Shown here one piece after another: positions 1-6,173 of a stretch of DNA of 38,115 nucleotides. The number at the start of each line of letters is the position of its first letter. Position 1 is the stretch's first letter. The notes under the pieces were generated by a model. The model searched no databases. It was not told the DNA's origin and was given only the letters and a program-made list of their open reading frames with translations. Made by a program: the position numbers and the translations under genes. Source of the stretch: Thermoplasmatales archaeon SM1-50 (GTDB lineage: Archaea > Thermoplasmatota > E2 > DHVEG-1); contig LSSI01000066.1 in assembly GCA_001595945.1 (NCBI GenBank), forward strand, positions 1-38,115, in the 5' to 3' direction.

Positions 1-94
1 CGAATGGGTCGTTTCAAAATGTAATCTTGTTTTGATGGGGGTATATGCATGGTCGACACTCAGGGGTAGGGGAAGCAGGGCTAAAAGATTTTCC

Positions 95-724
95 TCATTT
101 CTTTTTCAGACAAAAGGTGGTCCAGCCTATTGGTTCAAGGAAGGGAAACGGATTATGGCGGATTTGTTTAATTATTTCAATATCACGATGTGCATCAAGA
201 CATTGAAGGATATTAATAACCGCTATATCGACCTCTCTCACTATAATCCTGCTGTGTGGTTTTGCTTTCTGAAAAAGATGCTGAAGGATTTGAACTTTGG
301 GTAAGGAACAGCTGGAGACTATGATGACGTTAAAGTCCTCTATTGAAAAGTCAAGACCATCACCATGGGTGATGGTGACGCAATTTTCAAGTTTATTTTT
401 TATAATGATTTGGCGTGCTTGTGTTACGGTCTGTAGATTTTTATCAATGCCAACGATATGTCCTGTGCTACAGTGTGCTAAAACAATCTCTGTGAGAGGG
501 TACGATCCACAACCGATATGAAGGATGTTTGCATTGGATGCGATGATGCAGCTTTCATATTCTCTTTGATATTCCTTCCCTATGAATCTATTATAGAGTT
601 TCGCGATTTTTTCGTTTTTGTAAGACCAGGTATCAGCAAGTTCCCAGAAATAATTTGATATTTTTTTAATGAAGAATATAGCTATGTAATCCAAAATGGT
701 TTTTTTGTTTGTATGTTGTTTCAT
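95..724 (-). CDS. Nicotianamine synthase-like SAM-dependent methyltransferase
   Basis: 209 aa. A class I SAM-binding fold is visible: glycine motif HIGCGSYPLT near residue 70, an acidic strand end at GIDKN near 93, and HGDGLDF near 120. The PLT after the glycine motif, the SLPK segment near 141 and the RIIVRE strand resemble the archaeal/plant nicotianamine synthase-like group (the family of Methanothermobacter NAS and CntL) rather than ordinary small-molecule methyltransferases; this is from remembered family features, not an alignment. Enzymes of that group move the aminobutyrate moiety of SAM instead of a methyl group, giving nicotianamine-type metallophores. No opine dehydrogenase or metal transporter lies beside it, so the product is open. 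Start at 724 is ATG; the gene stands alone. Alternative: a generic methyltransferase of unknown substrate. Confidence 0.6.
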   Translation of the reverse strand: MKQHTNKKTILDYIAIFFIKKISNYFWELADTWSYKNEKIAKLYNRFIGKEYQREYESCIIASNANILHIGCGSYPLTEIVLAHCSTGHIVGIDKNLQTVTQARQIIIKNKLENCVTITHGDGLDFSIEDFNVIIVSSCSLPKVQILQHLFQKAKPHSRIIVREVDIAVINILQCLDAHRDIEIIKQIRHNPFPFLEPIGWTTFCLKKK

Positions 725-829
725 ACCCTGTTACCTTGATGAGGAATTACGTCAGTTCTTATTTTCTAAGATGTATGCGTTCTCATAGTATTTAAGATAT
801 TGTTTAAAAGAAAAAATACGATCGATCTA

Positions 830-1090
830 CTAGGAATACCGTTTTTTCATAAGAAGGAGAAGGATGTTACAGAGAACACCAAAGGAGTTTGCCGCGATAA
901 TTGCGATATCATTTCGTAACACTCCATATATGAGCCATAGTGCCATACCGCTCATAAGAACCATAGGCATCCAATAGGAGATGTCATGAAGTTTTTTCGT
1001 GCGGTATCCTCTGATTAGTTGTGGGATGAAACCAACAGAGGTGACTGCACCTGCAGAAAAACCAAGCAAGGTGAAGAGGTCAAAATTCAT
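830..1090 (-). CDS. SemiSWEET-family small sugar transporter
   Basis: 86 aa with three predicted membrane helices (about residues 5-24, 37-57, 63-82), the size and layout of a bacterial/archaeal SemiSWEET half transporter, which works as a dimer. The conserved PQ-loop is present in the first helix (GFIPQL, residues 20-25), followed by basic residues in the loop, and an asparagine lies in the third helix (ANSFG). SemiSWEETs allow facilitated movement of mono- or disaccharides; the substrate cannot be read from sequence. A TATA-like element centred about 26 nt upstream of the ATG implies a leaderless transcript. It is not in an operon: tRNA-Pro lies upstream on the opposite strand. Confidence 0.85.
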   Translation of the reverse strand: MNFDLFTLLGFSAGAVTSVGFIPQLIRGYRTKKLHDISYWMPMVLMSGMALWLIYGVLRNDIAIIAANSFGVLCNILLLLMKKRYS

Positions 1091-1108
1091 ACAGTGTCTT
1101 CATCTAAT

Positions 1109-1121
1109 AAAGTATATTAAG
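1109..1121. promoter_or_regulatory. TATA-like element between SemiSWEET gene and tRNA-Pro
   Basis: The AT core TATATTAA (1113-1120) sits about 26 nt from the SemiSWEET ATG on the minus strand, the spacing expected for a leaderless archaeal promoter. The same near-symmetric core faces tRNA-Pro on the plus strand, where it would place transcription start about 35 nt before the mature 5' end. Assigned by motif and spacing only. Confidence 0.4.
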
Positions 1122-1176
1122 GCTTTCTAGTATGCACGCAATAGCTTTCCAAGAAAAAACGTAACAATCATCCTTA

Positions 1177-1249
1177 GGGCCCGTGGGGTAGCTTGGTATC
1201 CTTCTAGCTTGGGGTGCTAGTGACTTGAGTTCAAATCTCAACGGGCCCA
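1177..1249 (+). tRNA. tRNA-Pro (anticodon GGG)
   Basis: 73 nt, intronless. The acceptor stem GGGCCCG pairs with CGGGCCC, with discriminator A at 1249 and no encoded CCA. The anticodon stem CTAGC/GCTAG is perfect and encloses loop TTGGGGT, so the anticodon is GGG, reading CCC and CCU. The T arm TTGAG/CTCAA closes on TTCAAAT. The D arm GGGT...CCT keeps the AG and GG positions. An open frame on the other strand runs right through the gene (see the integrase-like remnant). Confidence 0.97.
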
Positions 1250-1561
1250 CTGAATGATTTTGATTTCGATTCTGTGATCTACTTGCAACATTTGCAAACT
1301 GTAAATATTCCTGTAGTTTTATCTCAAGAAACTTACTTATAATTAGACCGGGGTCTCTTGCTTTTTGTAATAAACTAGCATTAAAAAAAATAGATTCAAG
1401 TGTTTTTTCATCATACGTATATATACGTATTCCCAAGCACAAATTTTCAAACTTCTCTTTGATGGTATATCGCATATTTCAATATTCCTACACGATGTGG
1501 TTGAAATAATACAATAGAGGAAATGAAGTCCTCAATCGGCTTACCGAATCTTTCTTACAAG

Positions 1562-2431
1562 TCATTTGGTTCCAGTTATGGAATAATACTTGAAACATCC
1601 AAAGAGTGAAAGTAGCGCCAAAGGAAATGAGAGCGCCATATGGGTATCGAAATCCTTATTGTAATCATAGCCTTCTTTGAAGTGTATAATCATCTTTATC
1701 ATTGCAGGAGCGAGGTACAGGGAAGCGATAAGGATTACATAAAAATAGGAAGAGATCACATGGGATGATATATCCCTTACAGTAATATTACTAAATCCAT
1801 GCTTTCGCATGCATTCGGTAATACCATGTATTAATTCTAAATCAATGAGCGCACGATCATCTAACCAGTATTTGTAGATTTTTTCAATTACGAAGGTATA
1901 TTTTCACCTGCGCGAAAACCGTCAAGAATCACAATTCGCCCACCGGGTTTCAACACATGTTAGAGTTCTGTAAGAAGATCTTAATCCTTATGCGCGTAGT
2001 TGACTGATTTCAAAGCAATAATCCCATCATACGAATGATCAGGAAATCTGGTTTGACAGTAATTTTGTAATAGGAACCGCGTGTTTGTCGTCACTTTACG
2101 TTTGGCTAAAAACCTCTCAGCCATGGTAACATGCGTTGGAACGATGTTAATACCGGTGAAGGATAGCAAGGGGGTATTTCTGCGCCAAATAAATCAAATT
2201 ACCACCCGCTCTACATCTTGCATCAAGAATTTGACAATGCTTTTTCCCATCAAATTTAAGAAGCTGCCATGCGACATCATTCATATGAAGCACTGCTTTG
2301 GTATGAGAACGAATACCTTTGTCGTAATATCCCAGATGAATCGTAAGGGTCTTATCAGCCTCCCACCAGAATTCTGCTCTCGTCCAGAACCGCTCATAAT
2401 ATTTGATAACGTCTTCTTCGTTACCGACCAT
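1562..2431 (-). pseudogene. Decayed SAM-dependent methyltransferase (UbiE/sterol or tocopherol methyltransferase-like)
   Basis: The pieces of one methyltransferase of about 285 residues lie in order but in different frames. The N-terminal part (from 2431, YYERFW... through ILDARCRAGGNL) contains motif I with its first glycine changed to arginine. A frameshift near 2155 moves to SFTGINIVPTHV and YDGIIAL. In that frame two TAA stops follow (near 1981 and 1963), one before and one inside LLTEL/HVLKPGGR, a typical motif III region. A second frameshift near 1890 leads to the C-terminal part, which is open to 1562 (YKYWLDDRALIDL, then GFSNITVRDIS). Two frameshifts, two stops and a damaged SAM motif make function very unlikely. 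The natural substrate is unknown. The copy sits just beyond the tRNA-Pro/integrase remnant, so decay of a once mobile region is possible. Confidence 0.85.
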
Positions 2432-2567
2432 AGGTCTTCATACCTCTCCTTGGTGATATCAGTATATAGCTATTAATTATATGAGAGTTATGAAAAAAAA
2501 TGAAAAAAATATTTGACATTTTGATATTTTTCTAGACGGAAGATGAATTGAAAAAAAAAGAAAGAAA

Positions 2568-2753
2568 TTACTTCTTTTTCAGGTAGGGAAGGCCGGTACG
2601 TTTGTTGACGCCAACACCATATCCAGGTGGTAATTCACAAGCAGTTCCACTTTTTGGTGATCGTTTGCTAAAGAAATAAATCGTTTGGTTACGTCCGCCT
2701 TTGAGGGTGACATCCCTCTTATATAATGTCCATCCTTCATACATGTATGCCAT
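2568..2753 (-). CDS. Small conserved archaeal protein of unknown function
   Basis: 61 aa from the ATG at 2753 (MAYMYEGW...). The open frame extends 20 codons further upstream, but a GAGG sequence about 9 nt before 2753 and the start of the conserved-looking part favour 2753. The protein is basic and rich in aromatic residues, with GRNQTIYFFSKR in the middle and a KRTGLPYLKKK end. I recognise it as the kind of short euryarchaeal protein seen in many genomes without a known role; I cannot give it a function. No transmembrane segment or cysteine pair is present. It lies 79 nt downstream of the retropepsin-like gene on the same strand. Confidence 0.7.
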   Translation of the reverse strand: MAYMYEGWTLYKRDVTLKGGRNQTIYFFSKRSPKSGTACELPPGYGVGVNKRTGLPYLKKK

Positions 2754-2832
2754 ACTTCGTTCCTCTGAATTAGAAATAGGAAAGGTTGATTTAAAGTTTC
2801 TCTTAATTCTCATTGAAAAAGAAACAATGGTT

Positions 2833-3234
2833 TCAGTTTTGTTGGTTCGGTTGCAAAATCAGCTTGTTTTGATGTTTCTGAAAGATAATTTCATGATCCT
2901 CGAAAATAGGGTGTCTTCCTAGGAGGACTGGCAGATCATTACGATCAGAGATATGAACTTCAAGGTTTTCGTAGGTGTATCTTTGATTCTCGTTAAAAAT
3001 AATCATAGAAAGAACAGATTTATACAATGTCGTCTCCCCAGCTGCAGTATCAACGACGCCTGCTTTTTGCAGTTTCAGTCGTAGATACTTGGCGATAGCA
3101 TAGGGTATTACGATAAAATCTCCACCAGAATCAAGCAACGCATCAATCAGTGGTGTCTCCCGTCCGTTTGTAAGAAACTTGATGGGAATCAACGGATAAT
3201 TTCTGTATTCAAAGATAAAAGGTGTTCCTGACAT
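2833..3234 (-). CDS. Clan AA (retropepsin-like) aspartic protease
   Basis: 133 aa, the size of a single-domain retropepsin-like protein that must dimerise to form an active site. The catalytic-type motif ALLDSGGDFIVIP (residues 33-45) has the D-S-G triplet in place of the DTG of retroviral proteases. A hydrophobic-hydrophobic-glycine motif (VLLGR, near 104-108) follows in the expected place for the second flap/strand element. The cellular target is unknown. The gene lies 7 nt downstream of a DUF5678 gene on the same strand, a pairing I recall from other archaea and bacteria, where the two are thought to function together or as a toxin-antitoxin-like or regulatory unit; that function is unproven. 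Confidence 0.8.
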   Translation of the reverse strand: MSGTPFIFEYRNYPLIPIKFLTNGRETPLIDALLDSGGDFIVIPYAIAKYLRLKLQKAGVVDTAAGETTLYKSVLSMIIFNENQRYTYENLEVHISDRNDLPVLLGRHPIFEDHEIIFQKHQNKLILQPNQQN

Positions 3235-3241
3235 AGATATC

Positions 3242-3433
3242 CTATTGTAAATGAATGCTGCCAGATAATACTTTTGATATTTTTATGTTATCTTCTGGGA
3301 ATTTCTCTGCAGGGTACTTCTCGTCAGCAGCTCGCAGTACATCCTCGAGATTTTGGCTATGGTCAACGATCTGGTCGTTGAACAATAAAATCCATTCACC
3401 TGAGTATTTTTTCAGCATCTCTTCCTGTTCCAT
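3242..3433 (-). CDS. DUF5678-like small protein
   Basis: 63 aa. The pattern 'Y-x-G-x-W-I-L-L-x-x-x-x-I-V' in the first half (YSGEWILLFNDQIV), followed by an amphipathic helix NLEDVLRAADEKYP, matches the DUF5678 layout, in which a short beta hairpin is followed by a helix ending in a lysine-tyrosine-proline turn. It is cytoplasmic with no cysteines. It precedes the retropepsin-like gene by 7 nt and is most likely co-transcribed with it. Biochemical role unknown. Confidence 0.7.
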   Translation of the reverse strand: MEQEEMLKKYSGEWILLFNDQIVDHSQNLEDVLRAADEKYPAEKFPEDNIKISKVLSGSIHLQ

Positions 3434-3492
3434 TCACCAGTAATTACCGAGATTCTGTATATAAACCTTCGCAATTTTTTGAAAAGAAAAAA

Positions 3493-3714
3493 CTATTCCT
3501 GCTGTTCTTGGGTCTTGTCAAAAGTTAGGGATAGAATCGCTCCAATCAAACCACCAAGGATAAGAATAATGGTGAGTGAATAAATTCCAACATCTACCCA
3601 GACGCTATAGCGAAGCCCCCAGGTGACATAAAAAAGGAGTCCGCCAATTAGTATAATAAGAGCTACAATCGTATATCCATTGATGTTTCTTAGACTTGGC
3701 TTCATTTTTTCCAT
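3493..3714 (-). CDS. Small two-helix membrane protein, unknown
   Basis: 73 aa. Two hydrophobic segments are clear, about residues 13-32 (TIVALIILIGGLLFYVTWGL) and 40-64, joined by a short loop with aromatic residues, with a charged C-terminal tail (DKTQEQQE). The N-terminus is basic, which suggests both ends face the cytoplasm. No recognised motif. It lies between DUF5678 and tRNA-Trp on the same strand, 28 nt after the tRNA 3' end. Function not assigned. Confidence 0.6.
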   Translation of the reverse strand: MEKMKPSLRNINGYTIVALIILIGGLLFYVTWGLRYSVWVDVGIYSLTIILILGGLIGAILSLTFDKTQEQQE

Positions 3715-3742
3715 ACCTCTTAATTATTGTGATGAACTTGGA

Positions 3743-3881
3743 TGGGAGCACTGGGATTTGAACCCAGATCGACGGGTCTCTTCGTAGGTCATCGCTCCAG
3801 TTACTCATCATACGTCAGATGACCCTCTTGTAATCATACCTAACTGGAGCCCGTAATGATGCCGGGTTACACCATGCTCCC
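3743..3881 (-). tRNA. tRNA-Trp (anticodon CCA) with a 66-nt intron
   Basis: Acceptor stem GGGAGCA/TGCTCCC with discriminator A at 3743; T arm TGGG...TTCAAAT...CCCA. The anticodon stem ACGGG (3854-3850) pairs with CCCGT (3776-3772). Joining G37 (3844) to A38 (3777) yields loop CTCCAGA, anticodon CCA. The intron occupies 3843-3778, at the canonical 37/38 position. The mature tRNA is 73 nt with no encoded CCA. No separate promoter is obvious between it and the upstream eL41 gene, which ends 14 nt before it, so the two are probably co-transcribed. Confidence 0.95.
3778..3843 (-). ncRNA. Box C/D guide RNA inside the tRNA-Trp intron
   Basis: Reading the minus strand: box C-like ATGATTA (3837-3831), box D' CTGA (3818-3815), box C' ATGATGA (3811-3805), box D-like ATGA (3792-3789). 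The guide TAACTGGAGC (3803-3794) is perfectly complementary to GCTCCAGTTA spanning the anticodon loop and intron start (3850-3841). The nucleotide five positions before box D pairs with C34, predicting 2'-O-methylation of C34. For box D', the fifth nucleotide upstream pairs with C39 within a 5-bp helix (GGGTC with GACCC), a weaker prediction. Intron-encoded guides for positions 34 and 39 are established for tRNA-Trp in Euryarchaeota. Unusual points: box D is ATGA rather than CTGA, and position 39 is C rather than U. Confidence 0.85.
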
Positions 3882-3895
3882 ATTATGATATGATT

Positions 3896-4000
3896 TTATT
3901 GTTTTTGTCTGCGCATCCGTTTCTCTCGTCGCATTCGTTTCTTGCGCCATTTCCAGCGCATCTTCCTTCGCTTCTTCCATACTCGTGAGCTGCGTTTCAT
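3896..4000 (-). CDS. rpl41e: Ribosomal protein eL41
   Basis: 34 aa, too short for most gene callers. Composition is diagnostic: about 60% arginine plus lysine, with interspersed tryptophans and methionines in the order SRVWKKRRKMRWKWRKKRM, the single basic helix of eL41, a large-subunit protein of archaea and eukaryotes that sits at the subunit interface. The ATG at 4000 is preceded by GAGG 8 nt upstream, and a TATA-like element lies about 50 nt upstream. tRNA-Trp begins 14 nt after the stop codon, so a shared transcript is likely. Confidence 0.92.
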   Translation of the reverse strand: MKRSSRVWKKRRKMRWKWRKKRMRREKRMRRQKQ

Positions 4001-4043
4001 TAGATTTTCCTCTGATTTGTCTATCTTGCCCCTAAAATAGATA

Positions 4044-4055
4044 GCTATATTTAAC
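4044..4055 (-). promoter_or_regulatory. TATA box for eL41 / tRNA-Trp unit
   Basis: The minus-strand element GTTAAATATAGC is centred about 50 nt before the eL41 ATG. Transcription would begin near 4025, giving a 25-nt leader that carries the GAGG ribosome binding site. Assigned by motif and spacing. Confidence 0.5.
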
Positions 4056-4071
4056 TGTTTAGGAGCATACA

Positions 4072-4434
4072 CTATCCCTTCTCTTCAGTATCAAGCCATA
4101 CGTATTTACAACGGCTGCAATACCATGCAGTTGAGATCCATTCTTGTTTTCCTCTCACAGGGTTTTTATGCCGGAACAGACGAACAAGCTTCAAGTCACA
4201 ATTTGGGCATTTTCCACTACATGATTTCTTGAACACCTTACCACCTACTGGATACATAAGGGTGTCGGAGGCGATGGTATAAAGGAAGTGACAATCAGTG
4301 CAACACCATGCGGTGGGAACCCATCTGCGTTTTCCATTAATGGTTTTGTTTTGGTACAATCGAACTGATTTTCCCGTACATTGAGGACATATCTTTTTTA
4401 TAGAGGACACCTTTCTTTTTTTGTTCTCGTACAC
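4072..4434 (-). CDS. Tandem zinc-ribbon protein (internal duplication), unknown
   Basis: 120 aa made of two similar halves. Each half has CPxC, then VRL(Y/F)xxK, a basic stretch with G-K-R/Q-x-W, and a TAW(C/Y)C..C pair. First half: CPQC (16-19), WCCTDC (43-48). Second half: CPNC (76-79), WYCSRC (103-108). Each half therefore offers four cysteines for one zinc, and a further CSGKC precedes the second CPxC. The protein is basic and soluble. The fold is typical of nucleic-acid-binding or transcription-associated archaeal zinc ribbons, but no specific family is recognised. It lies between eL41 and tRNA-Lys on the same strand. The repeat points to duplication of an ancestral single ribbon. Confidence 0.75.
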   Translation of the reverse strand: MYENKKRKVSSIKKICPQCTGKSVRLYQNKTINGKRRWVPTAWCCTDCHFLYTIASDTLMYPVGGKVFKKSCSGKCPNCDLKLVRLFRHKNPVRGKQEWISTAWYCSRCKYVWLDTEEKG

Positions 4435-4479
4435 CTACATCGTTTGCTGGTTTAAAAGTTTCTCATAAGAAAAATTTAG

Positions 4480-4554
4480 CGGGCTTGGAGGGATTCGAAC
4501 CCTCGGCCAATCGGTTAAGAGCCGATTGCTCTAGCCTAGCTGAGCTACAAGCCC
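4480..4554 (-). tRNA. tRNA-Lys (anticodon CTT)
   Basis: Acceptor GGGCTTG/CAAGCCC, D arm TAGCTCAGCTAGGCTAGAGC, anticodon stem ATCGG/CCGAT around loop CTCTTAA (anticodon CTT at 4519-4517), and T arm GAGGG TTCGAAT CCCTC. The discriminator is G at 4480; no intron and no encoded CCA. Confidence 0.96.
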
Positions 4555-4584
4555 AAAGAGGTAGGTATATGGAATAACATGCGC

Positions 4585-4596
4585 CAATATTTAGGC
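4585..4596 (-). promoter_or_regulatory. TATA box for tRNA-Lys
   Basis: CCTAAATATTGG on the minus strand is centred about 37 nt upstream of the tRNA 5' end, placing the start near 4565 with a short leader to be trimmed by RNase P. Motif and spacing only. The rest of 4600-4718 is T-rich intergenic DNA downstream of the CapK-like gene. Confidence 0.4.
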
Positions 4597-4718
4597 TTAA
4601 CGATAAGACTTGCTTTTTAGGTGTTTCTTTCGATGCAAGGAATATTCTTTAGAAAAGTTTTTTTGAAGATTTTTTATTTATTTATATTTTATATATTTGT
4701 ATGTTTGTCAAAATATTA

Positions 4719-6131
4719 TTACTTTAAATTGTCTATGATGTTTTTTCGTTCTCCATCTGACAATTTTGATATTACCAAGGGGGCAGGTTTATTTTTAGGT
4801 GCTTCTATGTGCTTTACTTCTTTGACATTTATAACAACATTTGGTCCTACCTTCTCTGAATAAATTTGTTTAATTTTTGTAGCCAATTCTTCAAAGGTAG
4901 GTGCTGAGTCTCTTAGGTCATCATCAATAACAAGTAATACGTCGAATTCATCTATTTTATTTTGGATTATTTGGAATTGCTTGACCTTACGTGTTTTCAT
5001 TTGATTAAAGACAACTGAAAGAATCGCAAATGATGCAGCTGGGAAAATTCTACCATCTGCCAGCATGATACTTGTGCTTCTTCTTCCTTCAATGCCGTTT
5101 TTAAAAATAGAAGTACGAAGTCCACAAGCACATTCATAGTCCTCGCATATTGTGACCCAATCATCAAGACCAACGTATCGTATTAGTGGAGTGGCCTTTC
5201 CAAACAATCGTGTCACGACAATGTGCCCAATTTTTCCACTATCTACAGTAATCATATTTTCATCGACTGACTCTACGTGATAGAAATCCTGGTTGATATG
5301 CCATATTTTTTCAGGGCATTCAAACGCTACTGAGGCTTCTGAGGATGTTTCGGCAGCTCCATACCCGTTATACATTTTACACTGAAACGCCTCTTCTACA
5401 TAAGTTCTTGTGTAATCGTCAAGAAGATACCCGCTTACAAACAACACCTTTGGATTAACGTTTTTCCCATACCCTTTATTTTTTAGATAAGCTAAATTTT
5501 GAAAGGTGACTGGATAGGAGAGGATAGCACCTGGTTTAATTTCATCCAATTTTTTCATAATTTCCTTGATCGGTTCGAAAGCATTTAGTGTTATATAATT
5601 TTGTGAAGAATACACAAACTTTGCCTTTGAGAAAAACGCACGATAGACAACCTCATCTGCTTTTCCGGAGGTGAAATTCCCCAGATTAACATAGCGAGTC
5701 TTTCTCCAATTAAGACCATATGTATAAAAACTACGCAGTGATGCTCCTATTCCTCCCCCATACACTGAAAAATCAAGAAAAATCGATACTGGTTTTCCTG
5801 TTGAACCACTTGTGCTGACTACATATGTTTTTTCTTTTTTATATTTCGGTGGAATTATTTTATCGGGGTAATTATGAACGAAATCTTTTTTTGTTATAAA
5901 GGGTAATTTTTTTATGTCTTTTATTCCCTTAATATCCTGAGATCGTACGCCTGCTTTTTTATATTTTTCATGATACATAGGTACGGAATACGCATATTTT
6001 ACAATGCTTCTTAACATCTTATCTCTATATTTTTCTAATTGTTTTGGGTTGATTTTATATAATCTTTTTGCATCAAAAAAAAAATGTTTAAGAAAAGGCA
6101 GAGCAGTAATAGGATTAAGAAAGGGATTCAT
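4719..6131 (-). CDS. CapK/PaaK-like adenylate-forming enzyme (phenylacetate-CoA ligase family)
   Basis: 470 aa from the ATG at 6131; an upstream ATG at 6155 is possible, but a strong AT-rich promoter overlaps it. The ANL-superfamily phosphate loop STSGSTGKPVS is at about residue 106. The adenine/AMP motif GYGAAETS lies near 260, LIRYVGLDD near 320, and a CACG pair typical of PaaK-like proteins follows. Family members activate a carboxylic acid as acyl-AMP and usually form a CoA thioester; CapK-type members occur in polysaccharide loci, where their substrate is often unknown. The C-terminal domain is present, so the protein is complete. It is divergent from the cysteate synthase fusion gene. 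Confidence 0.8.
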   Translation of the reverse strand: MNPFLNPITALPFLKHFFFDAKRLYKINPKQLEKYRDKMLRSIVKYAYSVPMYHEKYKKAGVRSQDIKGIKDIKKLPFITKKDFVHNYPDKIIPPKYKKEKTYVVSTSGSTGKPVSIFLDFSVYGGGIGASLRSFYTYGLNWRKTRYVNLGNFTSGKADEVVYRAFFSKAKFVYSSQNYITLNAFEPIKEIMKKLDEIKPGAILSYPVTFQNLAYLKNKGYGKNVNPKVLFVSGYLLDDYTRTYVEEAFQCKMYNGYGAAETSSEASVAFECPEKIWHINQDFYHVESVDENMITVDSGKIGHIVVTRLFGKATPLIRYVGLDDWVTICEDYECACGLRTSIFKNGIEGRRSTSIMLADGRIFPAASFAILSVVFNQMKTRKVKQFQIIQNKIDEFDVLLVIDDDLRDSAPTFEELATKIKQIYSEKVGPNVVINVKEVKHIEAPKNKPAPLVISKLSDGERKNIIDNLK

Positions 6132-6149
6132 AATTATTCGAATTTGGTA

Positions 6150-6172
6150 ATGCAAATATTAATAATATAATT
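6150..6172. promoter_or_regulatory. AT-rich bidirectional promoter region
   Basis: The segment contains AATATTAATAATATAATTT and is a near-continuous A/T run. On the minus strand its centre lies about 25-27 nt from the CapK ATG at 6131. On the plus strand its centre lies about 25-29 nt from the GTG at 6189 of the fusion gene. One AT core may therefore drive two leaderless transcripts. Confidence 0.4.
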
Positions 6173-6173
6173 T

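Larger units (their letters stand above)
1104..1475 (-). pseudogene. Possible N-terminal integrase remnant (Int-N type) running antisense through tRNA-Pro
   Basis: A 123-codon minus-strand frame begins at 1475 and enters tRNA-Pro from its 3' side. Its first 70 or so residues look protein-like: a charged helical segment with KFLEIKLQEYLQF near 47-59. The next part (VGPLRFELKS onward) is simply the tRNA read antisense. Archaeal tyrosine integrases whose genes overlap the tRNA attachment site show this same arrangement: a short 'K-L-x-EYL' segment followed by antisense tRNA translation. The frame stops at 1104 without any catalytic R-H-R-Y region, so at most the N-terminal piece remains. Alternative: a chance open frame across the structured tRNA. 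The family call rests on architecture, not on an alignment. Positions 1476-1561 hold nothing recognisable. Confidence 0.4.

Noticed and set aside
356-376. Nine-bp inverted repeat with ATG loop (ACCATCACC-ATG-GGTGATGGT)
   Set aside because: It lies inside the nicotianamine-synthase-like coding sequence, where it encodes the conserved HGDG region; no sign of a regulatory role or of a repeat family.
1562-1810. 82-residue membrane-like protein from ATG 1810
   Set aside because: Its start continues an upstream methyltransferase reading frame, so it is the C-terminal part of the pseudogene, not a separate gene.
2081-2476. Plus-strand 131-codon frame
   Set aside because: Antisense to the methyltransferase pseudogene, which explains the sequence better; no protein-like motif.
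4621-4863. Plus-strand 80-codon frame of hydrophobic residues
   Set aside because: Half lies antisense to the CapK 3' end and the rest is T-rich intergenic DNA that codes for F/L/I by composition.
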